Shown piece after piece: positions 44,983 to 52,542 of a stretch of DNA of 64,000 bases. Under the pieces are notes generated by a model. That model was not told the DNA's origin and made no database searches. It worked only from the letters and a program-made list of their open reading frames with translations. Position 1 is the stretch's first letter; every line of letters begins with the position of its first letter. Position numbers and translations under genes: made by a program. The DNA is taken from positions 47,621 to 111,620 of the forward strand of contig CAMARR010000010.1 of NCBI GenBank assembly GCA_945860915.1, written 5' to 3'. Origin of the DNA: Candidatus Kuenenia stuttgartensis (GTDB lineage Bacteria > Planctomycetota > GCA-002687715 > CAIWVZ01).

Positions 44983-46659
44983 TTAATCGCGGGCCTCCTC
45001 AGGACCGGCCTTCCATGGCACGGCAAGTCTTTCAATGATCGCTTCCCCATTTTCGGGGGCAGCAGAACTAACCGGGAAAATGATTCGGCCCTGGATGCTC
45101 TGATGTCCAGCAAGCGCGGACAGCGATGATTCCCAAGGTCCGGGTGTTTCGTTGGCAAGTGGGTCGCCGAAGAAGCGCCATTCAACGCGCCAGTCCGTGC
45201 CCGCGCGCCCGATGCCAGTCACTGAGCCTGGCCGCTCGATCCAGACGGGTGATCGGACAGGCGCGGTAAATGGGCGCAGCAGGACGGGTGCGTGTGTGTG
45301 CCCCGTGAGGACGAGTCGCGGTGCGAAGGCGCCTAAATCTCCGGACGGAGTACCAGGTACGGACTCAAGCCAACGACCGATGTCCGCTCCATGGAATGCG
45401 AGAGTTCCCGCAAGCGTTGCCGTTGCCCCGTCCGTTCCGGATTCATTTGAGATATCGACAAGAACCGCGGGGGCCGAGTCCGGCGAGTCCGCCGGATCGA
45501 GCGAGACTGGCGACTCGAGCGGGATCGTGACGATCCCATCGCTATCGGGGCGAAGTGTGATATCGCGAGGTGTTACGGATCGGGGAGCCCGTGCGTTGCG
45601 ATCCGCATCGACGGCTAGGTAACTCTCCTTCGCCATCTCGATGCGAACCGACAGAGCAGGAATGTGAATCTCGCTCGGCCATGGCGCGGCGAGTCGCAAT
45701 GTCAGGGATTCCACCAACATCGGTGCCGCAGGCAAGGGGAGAAGCGCTTGTACGCGAGATGGGGTTGCGCCAAACGGCACCGGACGTCGCGATTCGGGAT
45801 CGTCCAATCCACGAGGAACCGCATGGACCGCGCCAACACGAATGGGCCGCAGTCCACTTTTGTTGTCGGCTCGAGTGCCTTCAAGGACCTCTGATGGTTC
45901 GAATGAAGTCGCAAATTCTCCGGAGAGCTCCGCGTCTGTGCAGACGAATCTCCACACGACTGGTCGCTGCAACCTCCTGCCGTCGAGCGCCATGAGCTTC
46001 GTTGTCGCGGCGAGTGTGAATGCCTCGGTCGGCGCCGGAGTGATGTACACAAAAGGACTTATAGTGACCGTGCGCGATCCTGTCAACGTCACGCGAACGC
46101 CGGGCATTATTCGACCAGCGGCATCACGAATCTCAAGACCACCCTCGATGGAAGTCGGATCGAGCGGCGTGTCGAATGTCACCCTTAGCACCGTGCCCGC
46201 AGTGACGTCTCGGACCGGGACATCTGCCGATGAAACGGAGAGTGCACCGCTGCGTGGGGACCAATCGTCTCGGATTGCGATCGTGGCCCTGAAGGCGCGA
46301 GTTAAAGAACTTCCATCCTTGGCATGCAAGGGGCGACTGAGAGTCGGAACTGGCACCTCGACGGAAAGCGTGTGGCCCGATGGCCATCCTTCCGGGGTAG
46401 ATGCGAACAACCGTATGACATCGTTCTCAACAACCGCGCGAGTCCCCAGTCGAGTGGTTCCATCGAAAACTCGAATGGCGCCGTCAGGAAGTACGCTCGC
46501 CATCGCGACGCTGAAGCGTACTGCAATCGCATCGTTAGGAGCGATGCCACTCGGGGGCGCGTCAAGTCCCACAACCCCGAAGGACACGGAGTCCTGATCG
46601 CAGCCAACTGCTAGGAGAGCAGAAAGCACCAGCGCGAGGGGATTGCGAACTAGTTTCAT
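44983..46659 (-). CDS. Lipoprotein with SbsA-type Ig-like (Big_5) domains
   Basis: 558 residues. The lipobox ends ALLAVGC. Residues about 30-125 and 135-240 form two Ig-like units starting LDAPPSGIAPNDAIAVRFSVAM and RDVTAGTVLRVTFDTPLDPTS, the Big_5/SbsA pattern. The remaining part has no clear family and is rich in Arg, Pro and beta strands. It is lipid anchored, probably to the outer membrane. The parvulin gene follows 14 bp downstream, so they are co-transcribed. Confidence 0.7.
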   Translation of the reverse strand: MKLVRNPLALVLSALLAVGCDQDSVSFGVVGLDAPPSGIAPNDAIAVRFSVAMASVLPDGAIRVFDGTTRLGTRAVVENDVIRLFASTPEGWPSGHTLSVEVPVPTLSRPLHAKDGSSLTRAFRATIAIRDDWSPRSGALSVSSADVPVRDVTAGTVLRVTFDTPLDPTSIEGGLEIRDAAGRIMPGVRVTLTGSRTVTISPFVYITPAPTEAFTLAATTKLMALDGRRLQRPVVWRFVCTDAELSGEFATSFEPSEVLEGTRADNKSGLRPIRVGAVHAVPRGLDDPESRRPVPFGATPSRVQALLPLPAAPMLVESLTLRLAAPWPSEIHIPALSVRIEMAKESYLAVDADRNARAPRSVTPRDITLRPDSDGIVTIPLESPVSLDPADSPDSAPAVLVDISNESGTDGATATLAGTLAFHGADIGRWLESVPGTPSGDLGAFAPRLVLTGHTHAPVLLRPFTAPVRSPVWIERPGSVTGIGRAGTDWRVEWRFFGDPLANETPGPWESSLSALAGHQSIQGRIIFPVSSAAPENGEAIIERLAVPWKAGPEEARD

Positions 46660-46756
46660 GAGTTGCCCAATTTAGCGTATCTCGAGCCCCCGCAACGAGC
46701 GGAATCTCTCCGAAACCTACGGATCGGCACCGAGGGGGCTCCGTCTTCTCGAAAGC

Positions 46757-47284
46757 TCAGGCGGTTCTAGCGGGGGGCGTGCCCAAAAGGCGGCGAATGA
46801 GGCAGATTTGCCCGCGGTGATGGGCCTCGTGCTCGACCAAGTGGTACAGAATCCAACGCAGCGAAGCGGTCCCCTTGGTCGTTTTTGCGATTCGTCGGTC
46901 GAGTTCCTTGTCGGTGACCTTAAGCAGAGTCAGGCGAGTCTTTTCGCGGACTTCATCGAGCCACAGGAAAATCTGCTCGCTCGTCGCATCGGCGGGAATG
47001 GGGGCGCCCTTGTCGAGACGCCCGCGTTCGAACCAGACCTTCCAAGAGTCGGGAATCGGCTCCGAGCGCCAGACCTTGGTGATCCAAACGACCTCGGCGA
47101 GGCCGTTATGGCAGAGCAACTGAGCAATTGTTGGGGTTCCGGCCCCTGCACTTCGCGCGAGATCGGCCGCAGGCACGTCTGCAACGGACGCTTTGAGCGA
47201 TGCGCGGACGTCCTCCATCGCGCGGAACCAACATCCCGTTTCACGCCACATGGCGTCGAAGGGAGCAAGGAACATCTCAGTCAT
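46757..47284 (-). CDS. DinB family protein
   Basis: 175 residues in a four-helix bundle. The metal-binding His residues appear in TIAQLLCHNGLAEVVW and VEHEAHHRGQICLIRRLLG, which is the C-terminal DinB signature HxxHHRGQ. DinB/YfiT proteins bind divalent metals and include thiol-dependent transferases. The function here is unknown. It starts 40 bp after the tRNA-Sec 3' end on the same strand, so it may be co-transcribed with it. Confidence 0.82.
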   Translation of the reverse strand: MTEMFLAPFDAMWRETGCWFRAMEDVRASLKASVADVPAADLARSAGAGTPTIAQLLCHNGLAEVVWITKVWRSEPIPDSWKVWFERGRLDKGAPIPADATSEQIFLWLDEVREKTRLTLLKVTDKELDRRIAKTTKGTASLRWILYHLVEHEAHHRGQICLIRRLLGTPPARTA

Positions 47285-47324
47285 GAGTCACTTCCGGCAC
47301 CCGTCCGGACGGGTTGCGTGAATT

Positions 47325-47422
47325 TGGCGGGAGTGCATGGGAATCGAACCCACCGGACCGGTTGTTCGCCGGTCTCACCGGTTTTGAAGACCGGGCGGTC
47401 CACCAGGAACCGATCCACTCCC
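47325..47422 (-). tRNA. selC: tRNA-Sec (UCA), selenocysteine tRNA
   Basis: 98 nt including an encoded CCA. The anticodon loop CTTCAAA carries TCA. Diagnostic Sec features are present: a 6-bp D-stem (CGGTTC with GGACCG), a long variable arm (GACCGG with CCGGTC), and an extended acceptor GGGAGTGG facing GCACTCCC with discriminator G. The eighth acceptor position is a G-G mismatch. It inserts selenocysteine at UGA. It lies 37 bp after selA, and a promoter can be drawn within the selA 3' end. Confidence 0.96.
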
Positions 47423-47434
47423 GTGGATGGCGTC

Positions 47435-47463
47435 AGTATCGACGCACGGGCGCATGAGATCAA
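47435..47463 (-). promoter_or_regulatory. Putative promoter of tRNA-Sec, overlapping the selA stop
   Basis: On the minus strand TTGATC (47463-47458) and GATACT (47440-47435) are separated by 17 bp; the tRNA begins about 13 nt later. The -35 element overlaps the selA stop codon. Processing from a selA transcript is the alternative. Confidence 0.4.
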
Positions 47464-48914
47464 GGCAGGGGGCGCTTTAGACAGGCATTGATAGCGGCCG
47501 CCACCGATTTGGCGAGCAGATCGATCTCATCGTCGAAGATTGTCCGGACATCGAGCAGCACCGATCCATTGCGAATCACACTGAATACCCCGGTTGGCTC
47601 ACGCCTCATTGCCTCTGCAAGGATGTCGGGCGACAAGTCTGGGTGGTTGATCGTGATTCCCAAGGATGGAATCGGCAATGCGGGAAGCGCTCCGCTGCCA
47701 GCCTCAGCTTCGCTCTCGGTGATCACGACTGTTGTCCCGTCAATGCATGACATCTTGAGCGCTTCCGCAACGGCTCTTGCTCGGGGAAGGAGCTCGTCGC
47801 GCGTGGCGCGGATCATTCGGGTGACCGGATGTGTGATGTTGAGCGTCCGACGATCAAGGAACAACGATAGAGTCGCCTCTAGGGCAGCAACGCGGAGCTT
47901 GTCGATTCGAAGTGCCCGCGCGAGAGGAGCGTTGCGGCAGAGATCAACCCACTGCTTTTTGCCGAGAATGATGCCGGCCTGGGGGCCACCTAGCAGCTTG
48001 TCGCCACTCATGCACAAGAGGTCGACGCCTGCCTCAACGGACGCCGATGCAGGTGGCTCATCTCCTACCCCGAGCTCCTCTGGGCCTAAAATCGAACCTG
48101 ATCCGAGGTCGTGCATTACCGGGATTCCACGGCGTTTTCCGAGCGCGGCGATTTCTGCGAGAGGAGGGCTTCCTGTGAATCCAATTACACGATAGTTGCT
48201 TGTGTGGACTACAAGCAAGGCCGCTGTGGCGGGCGTAATCGCGGCATCGTAGTCCTCGATGCGTGTGCGATTTGTCGCCCCAACTGACACAAGTCGACAG
48301 CCGCTCGCTTCCATCACTTCAGGGATTCGAAATGATCCACCAATCTCGACCATCTCGCCACGCGAGCAGATGACCTCACGGCCGCGCGCCACGGCCTGAA
48401 GCATCAGCACGGTGGCTGCCGCGCAATTGTTGACGACTAGTGCGGCATCCGCTCCAGTCAACGTGCGCAGGATCTGGGCGCAACGTGTGTCCCGCGCGCG
48501 ACGGTCACCTCGTTCGCGATCAACCTCAAGCAGATGGTAGTGGCCCGCATCCGCGATCGCGTCCGATGCAGCGCGCGGAAGCGGAGCACGACCGAGTCCC
48601 GAGTGAAGAATGACTCCCGTTCCGTTGATCATGCGGGGCAGTGGTCTGAAATCGCGGGAAAGCCTCGCCAGCACGTGCTCAACGATTGTCGCGTTGTCTA
48701 GGTCACGCTGGCCGGCTCGACCTTTGCGAAGCCTAAGTCTCAAGTCGTCGAGTTCGATCCGAATGGCCTCGGCAACCAATCCACGACTGCCCGCGACCGA
48801 GGCCATCCGAGCCATTTCGGCGAGGTCCAGAATTTCGGCTACGGACGGAACCTGCCTGAGAAGGTCGTTTTCGGAGTTCGATCCGTGGGATGGCATGGCC
48901 CCGGAGGATATCAT
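47460..48914 (-). CDS. selA: L-seryl-tRNA(Sec) selenium transferase
   Basis: 484 residues. PLP-enzyme features are INGTGVILHSGLGRAPLP, LVVNNCAAATVLML, LVVHTSNYRVIGF, VMHDLGSGS, and the Schiff-base lysine in LLCMSGDKLLGGPQAGII. It converts Ser-tRNA(Sec) to Sec-tRNA(Sec) using selenophosphate, as a decamer. It is immediately upstream of tRNA-Sec, so the organism makes selenoproteins. selB and selD are absent from the window. Either of two ATGs (48914, 48896) could be used. Confidence 0.96.
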   Translation of the reverse strand: MISSGAMPSHGSNSENDLLRQVPSVAEILDLAEMARMASVAGSRGLVAEAIRIELDDLRLRLRKGRAGQRDLDNATIVEHVLARLSRDFRPLPRMINGTGVILHSGLGRAPLPRAASDAIADAGHYHLLEVDRERGDRRARDTRCAQILRTLTGADAALVVNNCAAATVLMLQAVARGREVICSRGEMVEIGGSFRIPEVMEASGCRLVSVGATNRTRIEDYDAAITPATAALLVVHTSNYRVIGFTGSPPLAEIAALGKRRGIPVMHDLGSGSILGPEELGVGDEPPASASVEAGVDLLCMSGDKLLGGPQAGIILGKKQWVDLCRNAPLARALRIDKLRVAALEATLSLFLDRRTLNITHPVTRMIRATRDELLPRARAVAEALKMSCIDGTTVVITESEAEAGSGALPALPIPSLGITINHPDLSPDILAEAMRREPTGVFSVIRNGSVLLDVRTIFDDEIDLLAKSVAAAINACLKRPLP

Positions 48915-49017
48915 CTAGGAGTCAGCGGAGGTCGTTGTGGGGCACTTAGTTGAGCGCATCACACTCCATGGCCGATGACGGAACTGGCCCCTCGGGGTTT
49001 TTGCGGAAAGGTCTCCC

Positions 49018-49743
49018 TTGAAACGAGTTATCTCCGCGGCGTTAGCCGCATTCCTTTTGGTCGCGTGCGGCGGTGGTCCGCACCTCGAGTCGCCGCCCGT
49101 CGTCGAGGGCGACTTTTCAGCTGTTTCACCGAGCGCTATCACTGCTGTTTCGACTCGAGATGTTTGGGTCGTCGGGGCACTCGACCGCGTATCGGGCGGA
49201 TCAGACGGACTGGTTCTTCAAAGCGAAGATGGCGGACGGCGTTGGCGGCGGATCGGATACGAGTCCGGGATGATGAGCGGCACTCGCCTCACGGCTGTCC
49301 ATGTCCTAGACCGACACCGTGCGTGGGTCGCAGGGGTGAAAACTGTTGCTGGTGTATCCAAAGCCGTGGTTTTTCGGACAGAAGACAGCGGCAATCGATT
49401 TCGTGAAATCGAGTTGCCAATCAACCCTACGGTAGTCCCCAAGGACATTTTGGACTTGAAGTTTGACACGGATTTTAACGGAAGCCTAAGCCTGATCAGC
49501 GCGACCGGGACGGGGAAGTGGCGGACCGACGATGGGGGGCGCTCTTGGACCATGGATTCCTGGACAACCACCGCCGAAGCAGGCGCCAATCGCATGGTGT
49601 CGATCCACCCGACACGTGGCTACGGGTTCCGTCTAAGAGCTTCTACACGGCCTGGAGTGACGATCGTTGAGGAGTCTGCAAACCAAGGGAAAGACTGGAT
49701 GCCGGTCTCAGAAATCGCGGTCGGTTACGTTTCGACTTGGTGA
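49018..49743 (+). CDS. Lipoprotein with YCF48/BNR-like propeller repeats
   Basis: 241 residues from TTG 49018 with GAAAGG about 8 nt upstream. The lipobox ends FLLVAC. Repeats of the photosystem stability factor/sialidase type are seen as STRDVWVVGAL, LVLQSEDGGRRWRRI, DRHRAWVAGVK, VVFRTEDSGNRF and WRTDDGGRSWTM (Asp-boxes S/T-x-D-x-G-x-x-W). It would be a small beta-propeller anchored in a membrane. The function is unknown. It ends 43 bp before tRNA-Pro. Confidence 0.75.
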   Translation: MKRVISAALAAFLLVACGGGPHLESPPVVEGDFSAVSPSAITAVSTRDVWVVGALDRVSGGSDGLVLQSEDGGRRWRRIGYESGMMSGTRLTAVHVLDRHRAWVAGVKTVAGVSKAVVFRTEDSGNRFREIELPINPTVVPKDILDLKFDTDFNGSLSLISATGTGKWRTDDGGRSWTMDSWTTTAEAGANRMVSIHPTRGYGFRLRASTRPGVTIVEESANQGKDWMPVSEIAVGYVSTW

Positions 49744-49748
49744 GCCGC

Positions 49749-49777
49749 TTGTCTCGGGCCGGGTGACCGGCCACAAT
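49749..49777 (+). promoter_or_regulatory. Promoter of tRNA-Pro
   Basis: TTGTCT at 49749 and CACAAT at 49772 are 17 bp apart, 9 bp before the tRNA 5' end. It lies just after the preceding lipoprotein gene. Confidence 0.45.
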
Positions 49778-49786
49778 CCAAACCCT

Positions 49787-49861
49787 CGGGGCGTAGCTCA
49801 GCCTGGCTAGAGCGTCGGTTTTGGGAGCCGAAAGTCGCAGGTTCAAATCCTGTCGCCCCGA
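49787..49861 (+). tRNA. tRNA-Pro (UGG)
   Basis: 75 nt. Acceptor CGGGGCG pairs with CGCCCCG; the anticodon loop TTTGGGA carries TGG; the T-loop is TTCAAAT and the discriminator is A. CCA is not encoded. Its last 18 nt (49844-49861) are the first 18 nt of a 176-bp unit that is repeated downstream. Confidence 0.96.
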
Positions 49862-50257
49862 CTCATTCGCGGTCCGCGAGACCTTCGGTCTCTCGGACCG
49901 CTTCACTTTGTCGGGGCTAGCGAGTGCGCCGCTTCGCTTGCACTCGCTCTCGTACGCGACCTTTGGTCGCATCCGAGTCAGGATGTTGAGCCTTGCTCGC
50001 GTCCGCTCGCCGCGGCTTGCAAATCCTATCGCCCCGACTCATTCGCGGTCCGCGAGACCTTCGGTCTCTCGGACCGCTTCACTTTGTCGGGGCTAGCGAG
50101 TGCGCCGCTTCGCTTGCACTCGCTCTCGTGCGCGACCTTTGGTCGCATACGAGTCAGGATGTTGAGCCTTGCTCGCGTCCGCTCGCCGCGGCTTGCAAAT
50201 CCTGTCGCCCCGACTCATTCGCGGTCCGCGAGACCTTCGGTCTCTCGGACCGCTTCA
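49844..50257 (+). repeat. 176-bp tandem repeat, 2.35 copies, each starting with the tRNA-Pro 3' end
   Basis: Unit 1 is 49844-50019, unit 2 is 50020-50195 and a partial unit 3 is 50196-50257. Units 1 and 2 differ at about three positions. Each unit contains the tRNA 3' 18 nt (unit 2 has one substitution), a hairpin with a 5-nt CTTCG loop (49869-49901, 50045-50077, 50221-50253), and in full units a 9-bp stem AGCGAGTGC/GCACTCGCT and a GCGACC/GGTCGC stem. It may be transcribed behind the tRNA. The arrangement matches the E. coli tyrT distal repeats in form. The period is not a multiple of 3, and Arg-rich frames run through it, but I do not call a protein. Confidence 0.9.
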
Positions 50258-50433
50258 TTTTCGCCGTGGCACGCGGGCACCTTAGAATGGTGCTCATCGA
50301 GTCGATCGAATCGTAATGGCCAGAAACAGCAGTGTCTTTACCGCGATCCTTAAGCGCAAACGAAGTTAGGTGACCCGCGGAGGAGACGACTCGAATCCCT
50401 GAATTCTCTCTTTTTGAAAAATCATCAACGGCC
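50258..50433. other. Non-coding stretch between the repeat and the TetR promoter
   Basis: After the partial third repeat the sequence has no clear gene up to the TetR promoter at 50434. Together with the repeat this makes about 610 bp without an accepted protein gene. The third hairpin is followed by TTCATTTTC, which is more U-rich than after the first two and could terminate the tRNA transcript. Confidence 0.5.
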
Positions 50434-50462
50434 TTGACACAAGACAGACCTGTCTGTACTAT
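50434..50462 (+). promoter_or_regulatory. tetR promoter with overlapping palindromic operator
   Basis: TTGACA at 50434 and TACTAT at 50457 are 17 bp apart. The spacer holds ACAGAC-CT-GTCTGT (50444-50457), a perfect inverted repeat. The same palindrome recurs in the next promoter at 51077. The start codon at 50472 is only about 3 nt from the predicted transcription start, so the mRNA may be nearly leaderless. Autoregulation by the TetR protein is the natural reading. Confidence 0.8.
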
Positions 50463-50471
50463 GCCCGCGGA

Positions 50472-51053
50472 ATGACGACTCGAATCGGAAAATCCGAAGC
50501 CCGTATGCGCCTATTGGCGACCGCCGATCGGCTGTTTTATGCCGAAGGCGTTCGCTCGGTCGGCATCGATCGGGTCATCGCCGAGGCTGGCGTGGCCAAA
50601 ATGACGCTTTACACCCATTTCCCGTCCAAAGACGACCTCATCGTTGCCGTTCTTCAGTATCGGGAAGAGAAGGTGCAGGCGTTCTTTCATGACTCAATGG
50701 AACGGCATAGCCGACGTTCGAAAGACAAACTGCGCGCCTTCTTCGCGGCTCTCAAGGAGTGGTTTGAGTCCCCAGGTTTCCGAGGGTGTGCGTTTCAAAA
50801 TGCCGCAGTCGAACTAGCCGACCCCAAGCACCCCGGCTCTCAGTTCGTTCGAGATCACAAGCGGCGCTTCTTCGAGAGCCTTCGGGGCTTCGTAGAGGCG
50901 TCAGTTGGCGAATCGGGCGCGAAGGTAGCTCCGATGGTCGCGCTTCTCGTTGAGGGGGCTATCGTGACGGCGGTGATCACGGGGAGCCCTGAGTCGGCAA
51001 GGGTTGCGCGTGATGCCGCCATAAAATTGGCCGAGGAAGTGAAGGGCAAGTAG
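50472..51053 (+). CDS. TetR/AcrR-family transcriptional regulator
   Basis: 193 residues. The N-terminal HTH (about 10-55) is RLLATADRLFYAEGVRSVGIDRVIAEAGVAKMTLYTHFPSKDDLI, a textbook TetR domain. The C-terminal helical domain binds an unknown ligand. The operator palindrome sits between its own -35 and -10 boxes and also in front of the AhpD-like gene 60 bp downstream, so it is predicted to repress both itself and that pair. The nearly leaderless start is unusual but consistent with the ATG at 50472. Confidence 0.93.
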   Translation: MTTRIGKSEARMRLLATADRLFYAEGVRSVGIDRVIAEAGVAKMTLYTHFPSKDDLIVAVLQYREEKVQAFFHDSMERHSRRSKDKLRAFFAALKEWFESPGFRGCAFQNAAVELADPKHPGSQFVRDHKRRFFESLRGFVEASVGESGAKVAPMVALLVEGAIVTAVITGSPESARVARDAAIKLAEEVKGK

Positions 51054-51069
51054 CTCTTTTTATTTTCGG

Positions 51070-51098
51070 TTGTATAAGACAGACCTGTCTGTCTATAT
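51070..51098 (+). promoter_or_regulatory. Promoter and operator of the AhpD-like/PNPOx-like pair
   Basis: TTGTAT at 51070 and CTATAT at 51093 are 17 bp apart. AGACAGAC-CT-GTCTGTCT (51077-51094) is an 8+8 perfect palindrome and contains the same core as the tetR operator. The region lies between tetR and ATG 51115. Confidence 0.78.
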
Positions 51099-51114
51099 GA
51101 AGTGGAGATCAAAA

Positions 51115-51666
51115 ATGCAACGAGTTCAATTGGTCCGACCCGAACAAGCCCAAGGACGGACAAAAGAGCTGTTCGAACCGGTTGCGGGGGCGTTCGGCAT
51201 GGTGCCCAACGCAGCGAAGGTGATGGCGAATTCTCCCGCTGTTCTCGACAGCTTTCTTGTGCTCAGCGCCGCGATGGCGACGGCGAAAATCGGTGAGAAG
51301 TTGCATACCCAGATCAAGCTCGGCACAAGTGAAGCCAATGCCTGTTCTTATTGCACTTCAATCCTGTGCGCAATCGGTCCGAAGACGGGGCTAACCGCTT
51401 TGGAGCTATTGGAGGCTCGCTCAGCAACAGCCACAGATCCCCGCGCCGATGCTGCTCTGAAGTTCTCCAAGTTAGTCATGGAGACAAAAGGCAAGGTAAG
51501 CGATGAGGATCTCCGCGCGGTTCGCCACGCCGGTTTCGGTGACACGGAAATCGTTGAAATCGTGGCGAGTGTTGTCGTCGGCTGCTTCACCAACTTCCTC
51601 AACAATGTGGCCGATACATCGCTCGACGTCCCCGAGGCGCAGCCTCTCGTAGGACATGTCGCCTGA
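51115..51666 (+). CDS. Carboxymuconolactone decarboxylase/AhpD-like protein
   Basis: 183 residues from ATG 51115 with GGAG about 8 nt upstream. The CMD/AhpD core has EKLHTQIKLGTSEANACSYCTSILCAIGPKTGLT; the CSYC pair is the redox C-x-x-C of AhpD-type hydroperoxidases. The later segment ALKFSKLVMETKGKVSDEDLRAVRHAGF is typical of the family. It probably reduces peroxides or related electrophiles. Its operator palindrome indicates TetR control, and the PNPOx-like gene follows after 75 bp. Confidence 0.85.
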   Translation: MQRVQLVRPEQAQGRTKELFEPVAGAFGMVPNAAKVMANSPAVLDSFLVLSAAMATAKIGEKLHTQIKLGTSEANACSYCTSILCAIGPKTGLTALELLEARSATATDPRADAALKFSKLVMETKGKVSDEDLRAVRHAGFGDTEIVEIVASVVVGCFTNFLNNVADTSLDVPEAQPLVGHVA

Positions 51667-51740
51667 CAGCATCGACGGATCCCGGCCGGCTACACGATTG
51701 GCTGGCCGGTGTTCTCCTCATTAAGACGGAGCCGAGAGTT

Positions 51741-52367
51741 ATGAGACATTTTCCTAGCGACATTGCGTTCACAGAATCTGTAAAGAAGATCCAGGCGGAT
51801 AAGGGCTCGCGGACCAGTTACTCCAAAGTTGAACAGCATCAGGGCTGGAAGACTCGTGTGACCCAGGAACTTCGGGCATTTGTCTCCGGGTTGGACATGT
51901 TCTATCTCGGGACTGCAAACTCAGAGGGACAGCCCTACGTCCAATACCGAGGTGGACCGGCCGGCTTCCTGAAGGTACTTGATGATCAGACCCTCGCCTT
52001 CGCCGACTTCGGAGGCAACCGGCAATACATCACTCTTGGGAATTTGGCTGAGAATCCGAACGCGTTTCTGTTCTTGATGGACTACGCCACCTCGAGCCGG
52101 GTGAAGGTTTGGGGGACCGCCACGGTGTCCGAGAATGACCCGGAATTGCTCGCGCGGTTGAGTGATCAGAGCTATCCGGGCAAGGTCGAACGCGCAATCG
52201 TCTTCACTATCGGTGCGTGGGACATCAACTGCCCTCAGCACATCCACAAGAGATTCGCACAGTCGGAGATCATTCCGGTGCTTGCCGAGCTTAAGGCGAA
52301 GATCGCCACGCTTGAAGAACAGCTTCGCGTCGCACGCGAGGGCGATGGCAAGTTCGATCGAACTTGA
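51741..52367 (+). CDS. Pyridoxamine-phosphate oxidase-like flavin-binding protein
   Basis: 208 residues. The split-barrel core is seen as FYLGTANSEGQPYVQYRGGPAGFLKVLDDQTLAFADFGGNRQYITLGNLAENPNAFLFLMDY, followed by RVKVWGTATV and a C-terminal coiled-coil helix. The family binds FMN or related cofactors and includes small oxidoreductases. Together with the AhpD-like gene it probably forms a TetR-controlled response to a reactive compound. A strong hairpin follows its stop. Confidence 0.83.
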   Translation: MRHFPSDIAFTESVKKIQADKGSRTSYSKVEQHQGWKTRVTQELRAFVSGLDMFYLGTANSEGQPYVQYRGGPAGFLKVLDDQTLAFADFGGNRQYITLGNLAENPNAFLFLMDYATSSRVKVWGTATVSENDPELLARLSDQSYPGKVERAIVFTIGAWDINCPQHIHKRFAQSEIIPVLAELKAKIATLEEQLRVAREGDGKFDRT

Positions 52368-52384
52368 TTCGGTGACTTGAGCCT

Positions 52385-52411
52385 GCGGCGACCGAGCGAA
52401 TCGGTCGCCGC
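52385..52411. terminator. Hairpin between convergent genes
   Basis: GCGGCGACCGA (52385-52395) and TCGGTCGCCGC (52401-52411) form a perfect 11-bp stem with a GCGAA loop, 17 bp after the PNPOx-like stop. There is no U-tract in either direction. It may end both convergent transcripts. Confidence 0.45.
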
Positions 52412-52542
52412 TCGCAGATCGAGCGCGAATCATATCGGACTCGAGTCTGGGCATTGTGGAGGCGCACCGTGCATCGCTGCGAATCAACGAAGCTAATAGA
52501 TGGAGCCTTGGCGCGGAGCGACTCAACCTGAGACGCACTCTG

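Noticed and set aside
46684..46741. 8-bp inverted repeat GAGCCCCC / GGGGGCTC upstream of the Ig-like lipoprotein gene
   Set aside because: The 42-nt loop is too long for a convincing terminator or operator; chance is likely at this GC content.
49844..50257. tRNA 3'-end repeats as att sites of an integrative element
   Set aside because: The 18-nt tRNA repeats flank only 158 bp of structured, non-coding sequence in tandem; there is no integrase or cargo.
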